From Ferrovibrio sp. (GTDB lineage: Bacteria > Pseudomonadota > Alphaproteobacteria > Ferrovibrionales > Ferrovibrionaceae), in contig NZ_JANLJJ010000047.1 in assembly GCF_029255545.1 (NCBI RefSeq), forward strand, positions 1,681 through 47,345: a stretch of 45,665 nucleotides of DNA, in the 5' to 3' direction. The first letter of the stretch is position 1; each line of letters opens with the position of its first letter. The notes under the pieces were generated by a model. That model saw nothing but the letters and a program-made list of their open reading frames with translations. It did no database searches and was not told where the DNA came from. The position numbers and the translations under genes were made by a program. Positions 28,820 through 37,302 of this stretch are shown piece after piece.

Positions 28820-29560
28820 TCAGACGTGCTGGCCGCCGTTAATGTGGATTTCCGCCCCGTTTACATAGGATGAGGTCTGGGTGCACAGGAAATAGATCGT
28901 GCTGGCCACTTCCTCGGGTTTGCCCAGGCGATGCATGGGGATTTCCCGGCGCACGATCTCGTCGGTACCCGGCGAGAGGATCGAGGTGTCGATCTCGCCC
29001 GGGGCGATGGCGTTGACCCGCACGTTATGCGGCCCAAACTCCCAGGCCATTTCGCGGGTCAGCGCCGCCAAAGCCGCCTTGGAGGTGGCATAGGCCATGC
29101 CGGCGAAGGGATGCACGCGCGAGCCCGCAATCGAGGTGACGTTGACGATCGAACCCTGGGCCGCCTTCAGCTGCTCGAACAGGCCTTTCGCCAGCAGGGC
29201 CACCGAAAACAGGTTGACGTTATAGACATGCATCAGCGCGGCGAGGTCTGTATCCAGCACACCGAGCCGCGAACCGCCGGGCCCCTTGGGCGAGATCGCG
29301 GCATTGTTGACCAGGGCATCGAGCTTGCCATCGGGCAGCCGCTTTTTCAGATCGGCAATCGTCGCCGGCAGGGTCGAGATGTCGTTGAGGTCCATCTGCA
29401 CATGGCTCTCGGCGCCGCCTTCCCAGGGGCAGTGCTCCGAAAACGGCTGCCGCGAAACGGTGAAGACGCGCCAGCCGGCAGCGGAAAAGCGCTTCACGGT
29501 GGCATGGCCGATGCCGCGACTGGCGCCGGTGAGGATGAGCGTGCGTTGACGGTCTGTCAT
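28820..29560 (-). CDS. Short-chain dehydrogenase/reductase
   Basis: A 246-residue classical SDR. The NAD(P)-binding TGASRGIG is at residues 11-18, NNAAIS follows, and the catalytic Ser-Tyr-Lys lies in TSIAGS and YATSKAAL. The end ...SYVNGAEIHINGGQHV is typical. The substrate is not predictable. The start is the ATG at 29560, since the upstream extension (to 29695) is GC-rich and outside the fold. It follows the TetR gene on the same strand (64 bp gap), so it could be part of that regulon. Confidence 0.88.
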   Translation of the reverse strand: MTDRQRTLILTGASRGIGHATVKRFSAAGWRVFTVSRQPFSEHCPWEGGAESHVQMDLNDISTLPATIADLKKRLPDGKLDALVNNAAISPKGPGGSRLGVLDTDLAALMHVYNVNLFSVALLAKGLFEQLKAAQGSIVNVTSIAGSRVHPFAGMAYATSKAALAALTREMAWEFGPHNVRVNAIAPGEIDTSILSPGTDEIVRREIPMHRLGKPEEVASTIYFLCTQTSSYVNGAEIHINGGQHV

Positions 29561-29624
29561 AGTTGCAAATCTATCGCAGGCGCAGGATGGGCGCCAGCGG
29601 CGGCATGGCGCATTGTGGCGACGG

Positions 29625-30239
29625 TCACTCCGGCGCCGCACCACGCGCAAAAAACCGACTGATCGCCTCGATCTCGCTTTCGTCATCCCACGCAAGATCG
29701 GGCGCCAGGGCGAAACGCCCCACCAGATAGCCGAGGTTGAGCGACAGAAACAGCCGGGCCAGGCTTTGCGGCGAACTGCGACGCGTCACACGCCCCTCGT
29801 GCTGGAGGCGGGAGAAAAGGCCAGTCAGCGGCTGCCAGACGGCATCCCGCCATTGCATGGCGAACCGGTGACGTAACTGTTCGTCCCGCAGCAGCTCGAC
29901 CAGCAACAGGCGCATCAGCTCGGGCGCCTGTCCGATCGCCTGCATGCGTGCGGCCAGCAGGGCTCTGTGCCAGAGCGCAAGATCATCGCCCTGCGCTTCC
30001 ACCGCCTGGCGCAGGGCTTCGAGTGAGCCCGGCACAAGGTGCGGCAACACGGCTTCGTCGATCACCGCCCGCACCAGGCTGTCCTTCGAGCCGAAATGCT
30101 TGAACAGCGTACGCTCGGTGGTTCCAGCCTCGGCGGCAATCTCGCGGGTGCTGGTCTGGGCCACGCCCTGGCGGGCAAACAGCCGGATGGCCGCCCAGAG
30201 AATGTCGATATGCTTGGTGGGGCGCGGGCCTCGGGTCAT
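29625..30239 (-). CDS. TetR-family transcriptional regulator
   Basis: A 204-residue repressor. The N-terminal HTH is ILWAAIRLFARQGVAQTSTREIAAEAGTT..LFKHFGSKDSL (about residues 13-56, written in parts). The C-terminal ligand domain is divergent. It is transcribed away from the PhlG-like gene, and the 82-bp intergenic region contains a perfect 13-bp inverted repeat, the expected operator. By analogy with PhlF/PhlH regulators of 2,4-diacetylphloroglucinol loci, it may sense the hydrolase's substrate; this is inference. Confidence 0.9.
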   Translation of the reverse strand: MTRGPRPTKHIDILWAAIRLFARQGVAQTSTREIAAEAGTTERTLFKHFGSKDSLVRAVIDEAVLPHLVPGSLEALRQAVEAQGDDLALWHRALLAARMQAIGQAPELMRLLLVELLRDEQLRHRFAMQWRDAVWQPLTGLFSRLQHEGRVTRRSSPQSLARLFLSLNLGYLVGRFALAPDLAWDDESEIEAISRFFARGAAPE

Positions 30240-30258
30240 GGCACAGGACCGTACCGGC

Positions 30259-30303
30259 TTGACGTCCCGGGATAAAGTGTATAGTGATTGCTATACACTT
30301 TAT
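30259..30303 (+). promoter_or_regulatory. TetR operator with overlapping promoter
   Basis: ATAAAGTGTATAG (30272-30284), 6-bp spacer, CTATACACTTTAT (30291-30303): perfect 13-bp arms. TTGACG at 30259-30264 may be a -35 element for the plus-strand gene, with a -10-like TATAGT or TAGTGA inside the left arm. Binding should therefore block transcription of the PhlG-like gene. Confidence 0.75.
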
Positions 30304-30321
30304 TTTCGCGAGGACCCAGTG

Positions 30322-31032
30322 ATGTTTGCCGCTCCGGCCGGCCCGAGTCCGCTCATGGCGGGCGACGCCCCCGCCTATCCCGCACGCCATGCCCGGCCGC
30401 CCGAGCCGTTGCGGCTGCCCTGGGCTCTGAAGCCGCTCGGCTCCGCCCTCTATGGCGTCGAGCAGCGGCCCGACGGCCGGCTGTGCTACTGGATCCGGCA
30501 CGACATCATCAGAGGCGTCACGCCGCGCATGCTGGTCTGGTGGTTCTCGCATCTGGAGGGCGACATCGAGATCGAGGGGCGGCGCATCAACCGCTATCGC
30601 GCCTGGCATCCCTATGACCATGTCCATGCCAGCTACGCGCGACGCCTGGCCGATGGCAGCGTCGGTCCCGGCGCAGTGATCCGGCTGCGCGAGTATCTGG
30701 GCGGCAATCCGGCCTACGAGGTCGACATCACCACCGAGATCGAGAAGCTCGACGAAGAAGGCTATATCCACAATCCGGTGCTGCATGGCATTTCCGGGCT
30801 GGCGCGCATGGAATACCGCTTCACCCGCGTCGCCGGCGGCACGCTGTATGAGAACTGCCTGCTGGTCGGCGGGCAGAGCGGCTGGCGGCGCGCCATCACA
30901 CCGCTGATGCAGCGCTTCGGCTTTCCGCATGACCGCGGCATCGCGTGGCTGCGCCACAATATCGAGGAGGTTGGGCAGTTCGAGCATTTCCTGCCCGGCC
31001 TGTACCGGCAGGAAACCGGCTGCAGCGAATGA
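30322..31032 (+). CDS. DAPG hydrolase (PhlG)-like C-C bond hydrolase
   Basis: A 236-residue protein, starting at the ATG at 30322 with GCGAGGA about 8 nt upstream. It resembles the PhlG/phloretin hydrolase family, zinc enzymes that cleave the acyl carbon-carbon bond of 2,4-diacetylphloroglucinol or phloretin. Landmarks: LCYWIRHDI (about 54-62), RAWHPYDHVHASY with H96/H100/H102, GYIHNPVLHG (147-156) and LRHNIEEVGQFEHFLPGLY, where H212 and E216 reproduce the HxxxE spacing of two zinc ligands in PhlG. It is shorter than PhlG (about 294 residues). Divergent TetR gene and operator upstream. The true substrate is unknown; detoxification of a plant or bacterial phenolic is a reasonable guess. Confidence 0.75.
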   Translation: MFAAPAGPSPLMAGDAPAYPARHARPPEPLRLPWALKPLGSALYGVEQRPDGRLCYWIRHDIIRGVTPRMLVWWFSHLEGDIEIEGRRINRYRAWHPYDHVHASYARRLADGSVGPGAVIRLREYLGGNPAYEVDITTEIEKLDEEGYIHNPVLHGISGLARMEYRFTRVAGGTLYENCLLVGGQSGWRRAITPLMQRFGFPHDRGIAWLRHNIEEVGQFEHFLPGLYRQETGCSE

Positions 31033-31159
31033 GCAAAACACCCGGCATCGCCATATTCCGGCCGCATTGAGCCTTGAAACAGGCCTGCCCGGGGCAGGCG
31101 CCGCCAGACGGCACGCCGCGCCGCCTTCCGCATCAAGGACATTGCGCAAGGAGGTTCCG

Positions 31160-32287
31160 ATGAGCGTCGGCTATCCCATCGGCATCGAAGAAGAATATTT
31201 CCTGGCCGAGGCTGAGACCAAGAATGCGGTGGCGCGCATGCCCAAGGCGTTGATCCGGCGGGCGCGCGGCGCGTTGGGCGAGCAGGTGACGCCCGAATTG
31301 CTGCAATCGCAGATCGAGATCGCCACGCCGATCTGCCATTCCATCGACGAGGCGCGCAATCACCTGCGCCGCTATCGCCGCGCCCTGCGCGATGCCACGG
31401 CGGAATTCGACCTGGAGGTTTTCGCCGCCGGCACCCATCCGATGGCGGAATGGAACGAGCAGCAGCCGACCGATAAGCCGCGCTATCACAAGCTGGCCGA
31501 TGACCTGAAATTCCTCGCCATGCGCAACATGATGTGCGGCCTGCATGTGCACGTGGAGCTGCGCGATCCGCATGTGCGGATCGACGTGATGAACCGTATC
31601 CTGCCGTTTTTGCCGGTGCTGCTGGCGCTCAGCACCTCGTCGCCATTCTGGCGCAAGCATGCCACCGGGCTGATGGGTTATCGCCTGGCCGCCTATGACG
31701 AATTGCCGCGCACCGGCATTCCGGATTTCTTCGTCAACCTGGCCGACTACAACAGCTTCATCAATACGCTGGTGTCGTCCGGCGTGATCGAGGATGCCAG
31801 CCATGTCTGGTGGGCGATCCGGCCTTCCTTGCGTTTTCCCACGCTGGAACTGCGCATCGCCGATTCCTGCACCCATCTGGAAGATACGCTGTGCATCGCC
31901 GCGATCTATCGCTGCCTGGTGCGTGCGCTGCGCCGCCTGCCCGACCTGAACGGCATCTGGCGCAACCACACGCGGCTGCTGATCGAGGAAAACCGCTGGC
32001 GCGCCCAGCGTTATGGCACCACCGCGGGCATGATTGATTTCGACGCCCGCCGCGTCGTGCCGTTTACCGATATCATCGAAGCCATGCTCGGCCTGATCGC
32101 CGAGGATGCGGCGGCGCTGGGCTGCGAAACGGAAGTGGCGCATGCCCGCGCCATCCTGGCGCGCGGCACCTCGGCGGCGCAGCAGATGGCGCTGTACCGT
32201 CGCCTGCGCGACGAGGAGGGCGCCAGCCGGATCGAGGCGCTGCGCGCGGTGGTGGGCTGGCTGGCGGAAACGACGGCGGCGGCCTAG
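31160..32287 (+). CDS. GCS2-family carboxylate-amine ligase (YbdK-like)
   Basis: A 375-residue ATP-dependent ligase related to glutamate-cysteine ligase type 2. The N-terminal GIEEEYFLAE and the core GLHVHVEL, LELRIADSC and NRWRAQRYG motifs are typical. Members form gamma-glutamyl-type amide bonds; the substrates of the YbdK branch are usually uncertain. AAGGAGG lies 5 nt before the ATG at 31160. Confidence 0.9.
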   Translation: MSVGYPIGIEEEYFLAEAETKNAVARMPKALIRRARGALGEQVTPELLQSQIEIATPICHSIDEARNHLRRYRRALRDATAEFDLEVFAAGTHPMAEWNEQQPTDKPRYHKLADDLKFLAMRNMMCGLHVHVELRDPHVRIDVMNRILPFLPVLLALSTSSPFWRKHATGLMGYRLAAYDELPRTGIPDFFVNLADYNSFINTLVSSGVIEDASHVWWAIRPSLRFPTLELRIADSCTHLEDTLCIAAIYRCLVRALRRLPDLNGIWRNHTRLLIEENRWRAQRYGTTAGMIDFDARRVVPFTDIIEAMLGLIAEDAAALGCETEVAHARAILARGTSAAQQMALYRRLRDEEGASRIEALRAVVGWLAETTAAA

Positions 32288-32320
32288 CCGAGGGTTTGTG
32301 ACCGGTTATAGTCACGACCG

Positions 32321-32599
32321 ATGACCGAGGACGAAAACGAAGCCGCAGCCCTGCGGCTGGACAAATGGCTGTGGCTGGCGCGCTTCTGCAAGACGCGGGC
32401 GATCGGCCAGAAGATGGCCGGCAAGGGCCGCATCCGCATCAACGGCCGCGTGGTCGACAAACCCCATGCCCTGGTGCGGGTGGGCGATGTGCTGACTCTG
32501 CCGCTGCCAGCCGGGGTGAAGGTGATCCGTATCTTAAGCCTGCCATCCCGCCGCGGGCCGGCGCCGGAGGCGCAGGCGACTTATGAGACCATGCCCTGA
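32321..32599 (+). CDS. S4-domain RNA-binding protein (Hsp15/HslR-like)
   Basis: A 92-residue protein with the S4 fold: LRLDKWLWLARFCKTRAIGQKM then GRIRINGRVVDKPHALVRVGD. It resembles Hsp15 (HslR), which binds 50S subunits carrying nascent chains after heat stress. It lies upstream of fdxA and carD; this S4-fdxA-carD grouping is common in alphaproteobacteria. Confidence 0.88.
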   Translation: MTEDENEAAALRLDKWLWLARFCKTRAIGQKMAGKGRIRINGRVVDKPHALVRVGDVLTLPLPAGVKVIRILSLPSRRGPAPEAQATYETMP

Positions 32600-32648
32600 C
32601 CGGCAGTCGCGTCTGGCTGCGACATGGCAACGCAGCTGCGGAATCTGC

Positions 32649-32677
32649 TTGACCAATTACTGTATGTACACGAATAA
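32649..32677 (+). promoter_or_regulatory. Promoter candidate for fdxA
   Basis: TTGACC (32649-32654), 17-bp spacer and GAATAA (32672-32677), in an AT-rich patch about 95 bp before the fdxA ATG. Confidence 0.4.
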
Positions 32678-32770
32678 TTGACCGGGCTTTGGCCCTGTGC
32701 TACCCCACGCGCCGCTGCCGCCCCATATCAGGCAGCGCAACCGCAGCCAGCTTTTTCCAGGGTTCCGCCG

Positions 32771-33112
32771 ATGACCTACGTCGTGACCGAGCAGTGCATC
32801 AAGTGCAAGTACATGGATTGCGTCGAGGTCTGTCCGGTCGACTGTTTTTATGTCGGCGAGAACATGCTGGTGATCAATCCCGACGAATGCATTGATTGCG
32901 GCGTCTGCGAGCCGGAATGCCCGGCCGAGGCGATCCTGCCCGACACCGATAACCGGGCCGAGAGCTGGGTCGAGATGAACCGCGACTACGCCGCCAAGTG
33001 GCCAAACATCACCCGCAAGGGCGAGCCACCCGCCGACGCCGACACCTGGAAGGGCGTCGCAGGCAAGTTCGAAAAGCATTTCAGCCCCAATCCGGGCGAA
33101 GGCACGAAATAA
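32771..33112 (+). CDS. fdxA: Seven-iron ferredoxin FdxA
   Basis: A 113-residue ferredoxin with cysteines at 9, 12, 17, 21, 25, 40, 43, 46 and 50, arranged as one [3Fe-4S] and one [4Fe-4S] site as in Azotobacter FdI-type proteins. The C-terminal extension after residue 60 ([19 protein letters not shown]) is usual for this class. The start is the ATG at 32771 ([17 protein letters not shown]); the open frame upstream is not conserved. Electron partner unknown. Confidence 0.95.
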   Translation: MTYVVTEQCIKCKYMDCVEVCPVDCFYVGENMLVINPDECIDCGVCEPECPAEAILPDTDNRAESWVEMNRDYAAKWPNITRKGEPPADADTWKGVAGKFEKHFSPNPGEGTK

Positions 33113-33459
33113 CCGCCCCTTCGGGCTGAAAGCCCGGAAAAGCCGCCAATTTCCACCATAACGCGCAATGATACCCACTTGCGCGTCCGCTTCGCTGCTG
33201 TCCACCCCGTCCGGGCTGTGGTATATTATGTAACGGAACAATAACCTCACCCGGAGATCATGCTGGGTGGGTGGGACCGGCTCCTGGACTGCGGCATGCT
33301 GATCGCAGCTTCAGGTTGCGCCCGAGAGATTGGTTTCGACCAGAACGGCCTTTGCACGGGTTCCTCCGGAACCTGAAGGGTTTTGTATTTGGTTCTGACC
33401 GGTCAGCCGACACTCGGGATGCAGGGCCGGATTTGTTTGATATGAAGCGAGGGTGGCCA
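33113..33459. other. Intergenic region upstream of carD
   Basis: After a small CGGGCT-GAA-AGCCCG hairpin just past the fdxA stop (33123-33137), there is a TATATTAT -10-like sequence near 33222 with no clear -35. If used, the carD leader is about 230 nt. The carD frame stays open to 33271, but it lacks family features there. Confidence 0.45.
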
Positions 33460-34503
33460 GTGACAAAAGCCGCGAAGAAAGCCCCTGTGACCAAGAAGAC
33501 CAAAGTTCCGGCCAAAGCCGCGCCCGCGAAAGCCAAAGCGGCGGCCAAACCGGCCGCCAAGGTTGCCGCCCGGGCGGCGGCGGTGAAGAAGCCGGCCACG
33601 GTGAAGCAACCGGCGAAGGCCACAGCCAAACCGGCGGCCAAGGCGCCGCCCGCCAAGGCCCCGGCGATGAAAGCCCCGGCGGCGAAGGCGCCGGCCGCAA
33701 AGCCCCACGCCACAAAGGCAAAGCCGGCCGCCAAACCGCCGGCCAAGGCAGCGGCAAAGCCGGCTGCCAAGCCCGCCGCTGCCGCTCCGGCCAAGAAGAA
33801 GGTCGAGACAAAGCCGGCCGCCAAAGTGGTTGTCACGGCCAAAGCAACCGGCAAGGCCGCTCCGCTGCCCCCCGCCCGGCCGTCCAGGCCGATGGCGGTA
33901 TCCGCCCCCCCGTCGCGGCCGCTGCCGCAGCCGGTGAAGCCCGCCACGCCCGAGCCCAAGCCGGTGCAGCAGGCGCAAAAGCCAATCCAACTGAAACCCG
34001 TGCCGGCCAAGGTCAAGGTCGATTTCAGCGCCGGCGACCATGTCGTCTATCCGACCCACGGCGTCGGCAAGATCCTGCGCATCGAGCGCCAGATGATCGC
34101 CGGGTTCGAACTCGACCTGATGGTGGTGGAATTCGAGCGCGACAAGATGACGGTGCGCGTGCCGCTGACCAAGGTGAACTCGGTCGGCATCCGCAAGCTC
34201 TCCTCGCCGCAGAAGATGCGCACCGCGCTGGATACCCTGAAGGGCCGCGCCCGCATCAAGCGCGCCATGTGGAGCCGCCGCGCCCAGGAATACGAAGCCA
34301 AGATCAATTCCGGCGATCCGGTTTCGATCGCCGAAGTGGTGCGCGACCTGCACCGCAATGCCGGCCAGCCGGACCAGAGCTATTCCGAACGCCAGATTTA
34401 TGAATCGGCGCTCGACCGCCTGGTGCGGGAACTGGCGGCGGTGGAGCGGATCGACGAGGATTCGGCGACCAAGAAGCTGGAAAAGATTCTCAAGATCGCC
34501 TGA
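33460..34503 (+). CDS. CarD-family RNA polymerase-binding regulator with long basic Ala/Lys/Pro tail
   Basis: About 347 residues from the GTG at 33460 (GCGAGGG 6 nt upstream; an ATG at 33442 is also in frame). Residues from about 185 form a normal CarD protein: the Tudor-like RNAP-binding domain ([20 protein letters not shown]) and a helical DNA-binding domain ending KLEKILKIA. The first 185 residues are an Ala/Lys/Pro-rich, low-complexity tail with many AAKPAAK-like repeats resembling histone H1 or AlgP tails. Typical alphaproteobacterial CarD proteins are about 170 residues, so the tail roughly doubles the length. CarD stabilises the RNA polymerase open complex; the tail could add nonspecific DNA binding. 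Confidence 0.9.
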   Translation: MTKAAKKAPVTKKTKVPAKAAPAKAKAAAKPAAKVAARAAAVKKPATVKQPAKATAKPAAKAPPAKAPAMKAPAAKAPAAKPHATKAKPAAKPPAKAAAKPAAKPAAAAPAKKKVETKPAAKVVVTAKATGKAAPLPPARPSRPMAVSAPPSRPLPQPVKPATPEPKPVQQAQKPIQLKPVPAKVKVDFSAGDHVVYPTHGVGKILRIERQMIAGFELDLMVVEFERDKMTVRVPLTKVNSVGIRKLSSPQKMRTALDTLKGRARIKRAMWSRRAQEYEAKINSGDPVSIAEVVRDLHRNAGQPDQSYSERQIYESALDRLVRELAAVERIDEDSATKKLEKILKIA

Positions 34504-34588
34504 ACTTCCAGGCCGGAACGGCGTTCCGGACACGAAAGGGCGACACGGCTTTTCGCTTCGCATTCTCCAGCGGGTCCGGTAGCATCGG

Positions 34589-35521
34589 TTGCCGGACCCG
34601 CCTTCCATTGGCCGATTCGTTAGGGACTTGTCCGCGCTGTATCCTGCACCCGCTTCCCATGGCGCTCCTGCTTCCGGCGCCCCAGCTTCCGGCGAGTCCG
34701 CCGCCGCGACAGCCCCCGCTGTGTCATCCACCGAGGCCTTTGCCGTGCTGCGTCACAGCCGGCGCATCTGGGCGATGGCCGCCATCCATGCCGAAATTGA
34801 CCGCCTGCGCGATGCGCATAACGAATTGGCCGCCCGGCTGCTGCCCGGCGACCGCATGGTCTATCTCGGCAACATGATCGGCCATGGCGCGGCCACCATC
34901 GCCACGCTCGACGAACTGCTGGCCTTCCGCCGCGACTTCCTCTGCCTGCCCGGCGCCGAGCCGGACGACATCGTCTATCTGCGCGGCGCCCAGGAAGAGA
35001 TGTGGCGCAAGCTGCTGCAGATCCAGTTCGCGCCCGGCCCGGGCGAAGTGTTCGACTGGATGCTGCGCCACGGCCTGGAGCCGATCCTGCGCGGCTACGG
35101 CATGGAGCCGGCCCAGGTGCGCGGCATCCTGCGCGAGGGCGCGCTGGGCATCAGTCGCTGGACCAACAGCCTGCGCGCCGCGATCCGCAAGCATCCCGGC
35201 CATGACGACCTGTTTGGCTGCTTCCGCCGCGCCGCCTATTCCGAGGGTGGTGAATTGCTGTTCGTGCATGCCGGCATCGATCCGGCCGCGCCATTGGCCA
35301 AGCAGTCCGACCACCTTTGGTGGGGTTCGCCGGCTTTCCGCAACCTGGATCAGCCTTACGCCGGCTTCCGGCGGGTGATCAGCGGCGGCAATCCGCGCGG
35401 CGAAGGCACCCATCTGGATGCCTTCACCTGCTGCATCGATGGCGGCGCGGGTTTCGGCGGACCGCTCAACGTGGCCTGCTTCTCCCTCGACGGCGCTATC
35501 GTCGAGAGTTTTGCCATCTGA
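34589..35521 (+). CDS. Metallophosphatase-fold protein with lost metal-binding motifs
   Basis: About 310 residues; the start is uncertain (TTG at 34589 is the longest; the first 40 residues are Ala/Pro-rich). The sequence follows PPP/ApaH-like phosphatases: where GDxHG should be it reads AAIHA (64-68), where YLGDYIDRG should be it reads YLGNMIGHG (92-100), and where LRGNHE should be it reads LRGAQE (131-136). LFVHAGIDP (224-232) is conserved. Thus Asp65, Asp95, Asn134 and His135-type ligands are replaced. The fold is probably retained but two-metal catalysis is unlikely. It follows carD by about 85 bp and precedes a PAS_5 gene. Confidence 0.72.
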   Translation: MPDPPSIGRFVRDLSALYPAPASHGAPASGAPASGESAAATAPAVSSTEAFAVLRHSRRIWAMAAIHAEIDRLRDAHNELAARLLPGDRMVYLGNMIGHGAATIATLDELLAFRRDFLCLPGAEPDDIVYLRGAQEEMWRKLLQIQFAPGPGEVFDWMLRHGLEPILRGYGMEPAQVRGILREGALGISRWTNSLRAAIRKHPGHDDLFGCFRRAAYSEGGELLFVHAGIDPAAPLAKQSDHLWWGSPAFRNLDQPYAGFRRVISGGNPRGEGTHLDAFTCCIDGGAGFGGPLNVACFSLDGAIVESFAI

Positions 35522-35587
35522 CATCTTCTCGTTCACACGGCGCATCCACCGCTGGCTGAGTCGACGACAACTTGCTATGCCTTGGGC

Positions 35588-36208
35588 ATGAGCGAACGCG
35601 GCGTGCTGGAATCTCTTGTCGAGGCCCTGCTGAGCGATCAGCGCGATACGCTGGCCGAATATTTCACCGCGCGCGGCGCGCGGCTGGAAGCGCTGGAATG
35701 GTCGCCGGACAGCACGGTCAGCGATACGCAGCAGATCAGCTTCCTGATCGAGTACTGGAAAAACCTGTGCGGCGACGCCGACCTGCCGGCCGCCGATCGC
35801 GTATCGCCGTTCGATCTCAGGCCGGCGCTGGGCCATATCGTGCTGATCGACATGGTCGATGACGGCTGGGACGGGCAATTCCGGCTCTATGGCACCAAGG
35901 TGGCCGAGACCTATGGCCGCGACATGACCGGCCGCCGTGTTTCCGACATCGATGGCGGCAACTACATCTCGGTGTTCTTCCGCGCGCTGTATCGCGCGGC
36001 CTGCCTGCGCCGCGCCGCGCTGTATACGCTGCACGTGCCGCCGCCGCATGTGGCCGTGGAATCCTGGCAGCGTATCATGCTACCGCTGAGTGACCCGGAT
36101 GGGCGCGTGGCCCGCTTCCTCGTCAGCAATATCGCCGGCGCCTGGCGGCCACCGGGTGCCGTCACCCGGCCCAACAGCCTGCCATCGGCCATGTTCACGA
36201 GAGCGTGA
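35588..36208 (+). CDS. PAS_5-type protein (third paralogue)
   Basis: About 206 residues from the ATG at 35588. It follows the same layout as the genes at 23315 and 23988: FLIEYWKNLC..ADLPAADRVSPFDLRPALGHIVLIDM, then FRLYGTKVAETYGRDMTGR, and a C-terminal RIMLPLSDPDGRVARFLVSN. No output domain. It ends 73 bp before the RpoH-like gene. Confidence 0.75.
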   Translation: MSERGVLESLVEALLSDQRDTLAEYFTARGARLEALEWSPDSTVSDTQQISFLIEYWKNLCGDADLPAADRVSPFDLRPALGHIVLIDMVDDGWDGQFRLYGTKVAETYGRDMTGRRVSDIDGGNYISVFFRALYRAACLRRAALYTLHVPPPHVAVESWQRIMLPLSDPDGRVARFLVSNIAGAWRPPGAVTRPNSLPSAMFTRA

Positions 36209-36281
36209 CAGGCCACACGCAAGCGTGAGGTGATCCAGGCCCGGCCGGGGGGCGTAGAATTGGCAGACCAGCGAGGCTGCC

Positions 36282-37175
36282 ATGACCCCAGAGCGGACTG
36301 CTTCTGCGCGGACTGTATCTTCTTCCGAAGCCAGCGACCGCGCCTTCGTGCGCCGCGCCATGCGTCTGCCGCTGCTGTCGCCCGAAGAGGAAGTCGCCCT
36401 GGCGAAGGCCTGGCGCGAAACCCAGAACCAGACTGCCCTGCACAAGCTGGTGGCGCCGCATATGCGGCTGGTGATTTCCACCGCCGTGCGCTTCCGCCAT
36501 TACGGCCTGCCACTGAACGACCTGATCCAGGAAGGCAATCTCGGCCTGATGCAGGCCGCCGCCCGCTTCGAGCCGGAACGCGAGGTGCGCTTTGCCACCT
36601 ATGCCGCCTGGTGGATCCGCGCCGCGATCCAGGATTTTGTGCTGCGCAACTGGTCGATCGTGCGCACCGGCACGACGGCGGCGCATAAGTCGCTGTTCTT
36701 CAACCTGCGCCGCCTGCGCGCCAGGATCGAGCGCGGCGGCCGCGACGTGCTCACCGTCGAAGGCCGGCGCCAGCTCGCCAGGCAGCTCAATGTCAGCGAG
36801 CATGACGTGGTGCATATGGAAAGCCGCCTGGCCGCCGGCGACCGTTCGCTGAATGCCGTGATCGGCGAGGATGGCGAGACCGACTGGCAGGACCTGCTGG
36901 TCGACGACCGCCCCAATCCGGAAGACGTGACCATCACCCAGCGCGATGCCCGCCTGAAACGCCGCTGGCTCGGCGAGGCGGTCGCGGCTTTGCCCGAGCG
37001 CGAACGCATGATCGTGCAGGCGCGGTTCTACAGCGAGGGCAACGTGACGCTGGAGCGGCTGGGCATCAAACTCGGCATTTCCAAGGAACGTGTGCGCCAG
37101 CTGGAGCACCAGGCGCTGAAACGCCTGCGCCGCCATCTGGGCGAGGTGTCCGGGCTGCAGCCAAGCCAGGCGTGA
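36282..37175 (+). CDS. rpoH: RpoH-family alternative sigma factor
   Basis: A 297-residue sigma-32-like factor directing RNA polymerase to stress promoters. Region 2 is LIQEGNLGLMQAAARFEPE...FATYAAWWIRAAIQDFVLRN. The RpoH box appears as HKSLFFNLRRLRARI. Region 4 ends in the HTH TLERLGIKLGISKERVRQLEHQALKRLR (written in two parts in family terms). Alphaproteobacteria often have several RpoH paralogues, so this may be an RpoH2-type factor. It converges with the M48 gene across an inverted repeat. Confidence 0.9.
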   Translation: MTPERTASARTVSSSEASDRAFVRRAMRLPLLSPEEEVALAKAWRETQNQTALHKLVAPHMRLVISTAVRFRHYGLPLNDLIQEGNLGLMQAAARFEPEREVRFATYAAWWIRAAIQDFVLRNWSIVRTGTTAAHKSLFFNLRRLRARIERGGRDVLTVEGRRQLARQLNVSEHDVVHMESRLAAGDRSLNAVIGEDGETDWQDLLVDDRPNPEDVTITQRDARLKRRWLGEAVAALPERERMIVQARFYSEGNVTLERLGIKLGISKERVRQLEHQALKRLRRHLGEVSGLQPSQA

Positions 37176-37198
37176 GCAGGATTGCGTGCGATCGAAAT

Positions 37199-37300
37199 GG
37201 GGTCCCGGCTCGCGCGATGCAAATGCATCGCTTGGCCGGGATGACGGCTGAAAGAAGATCGTCATCCCGGGCGAACGTCGGCGAGACCGGGTATCCCATT
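37199..37300. repeat. Two inverted copies of an interspersed palindromic repeat
   Basis: Copy A is 37199-37245 (GGGTCCCGGCTCGC...GGCCGGGATGAC) and copy B is 37261-37300 (GTCATCCCGGGCGA...GCGAGACCGGGTATCCC), inverted relative to A. Copy A contains the inner palindrome CGATGC-AAAT-GCATCG (37215-37230). They lie between two convergent genes and could form a large hairpin that ends both transcripts. Similar GGGATGAC-ended repeats are common in alphaproteobacterial intergenic DNA. Confidence 0.8.
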
Positions 37301-37302
37301 AT

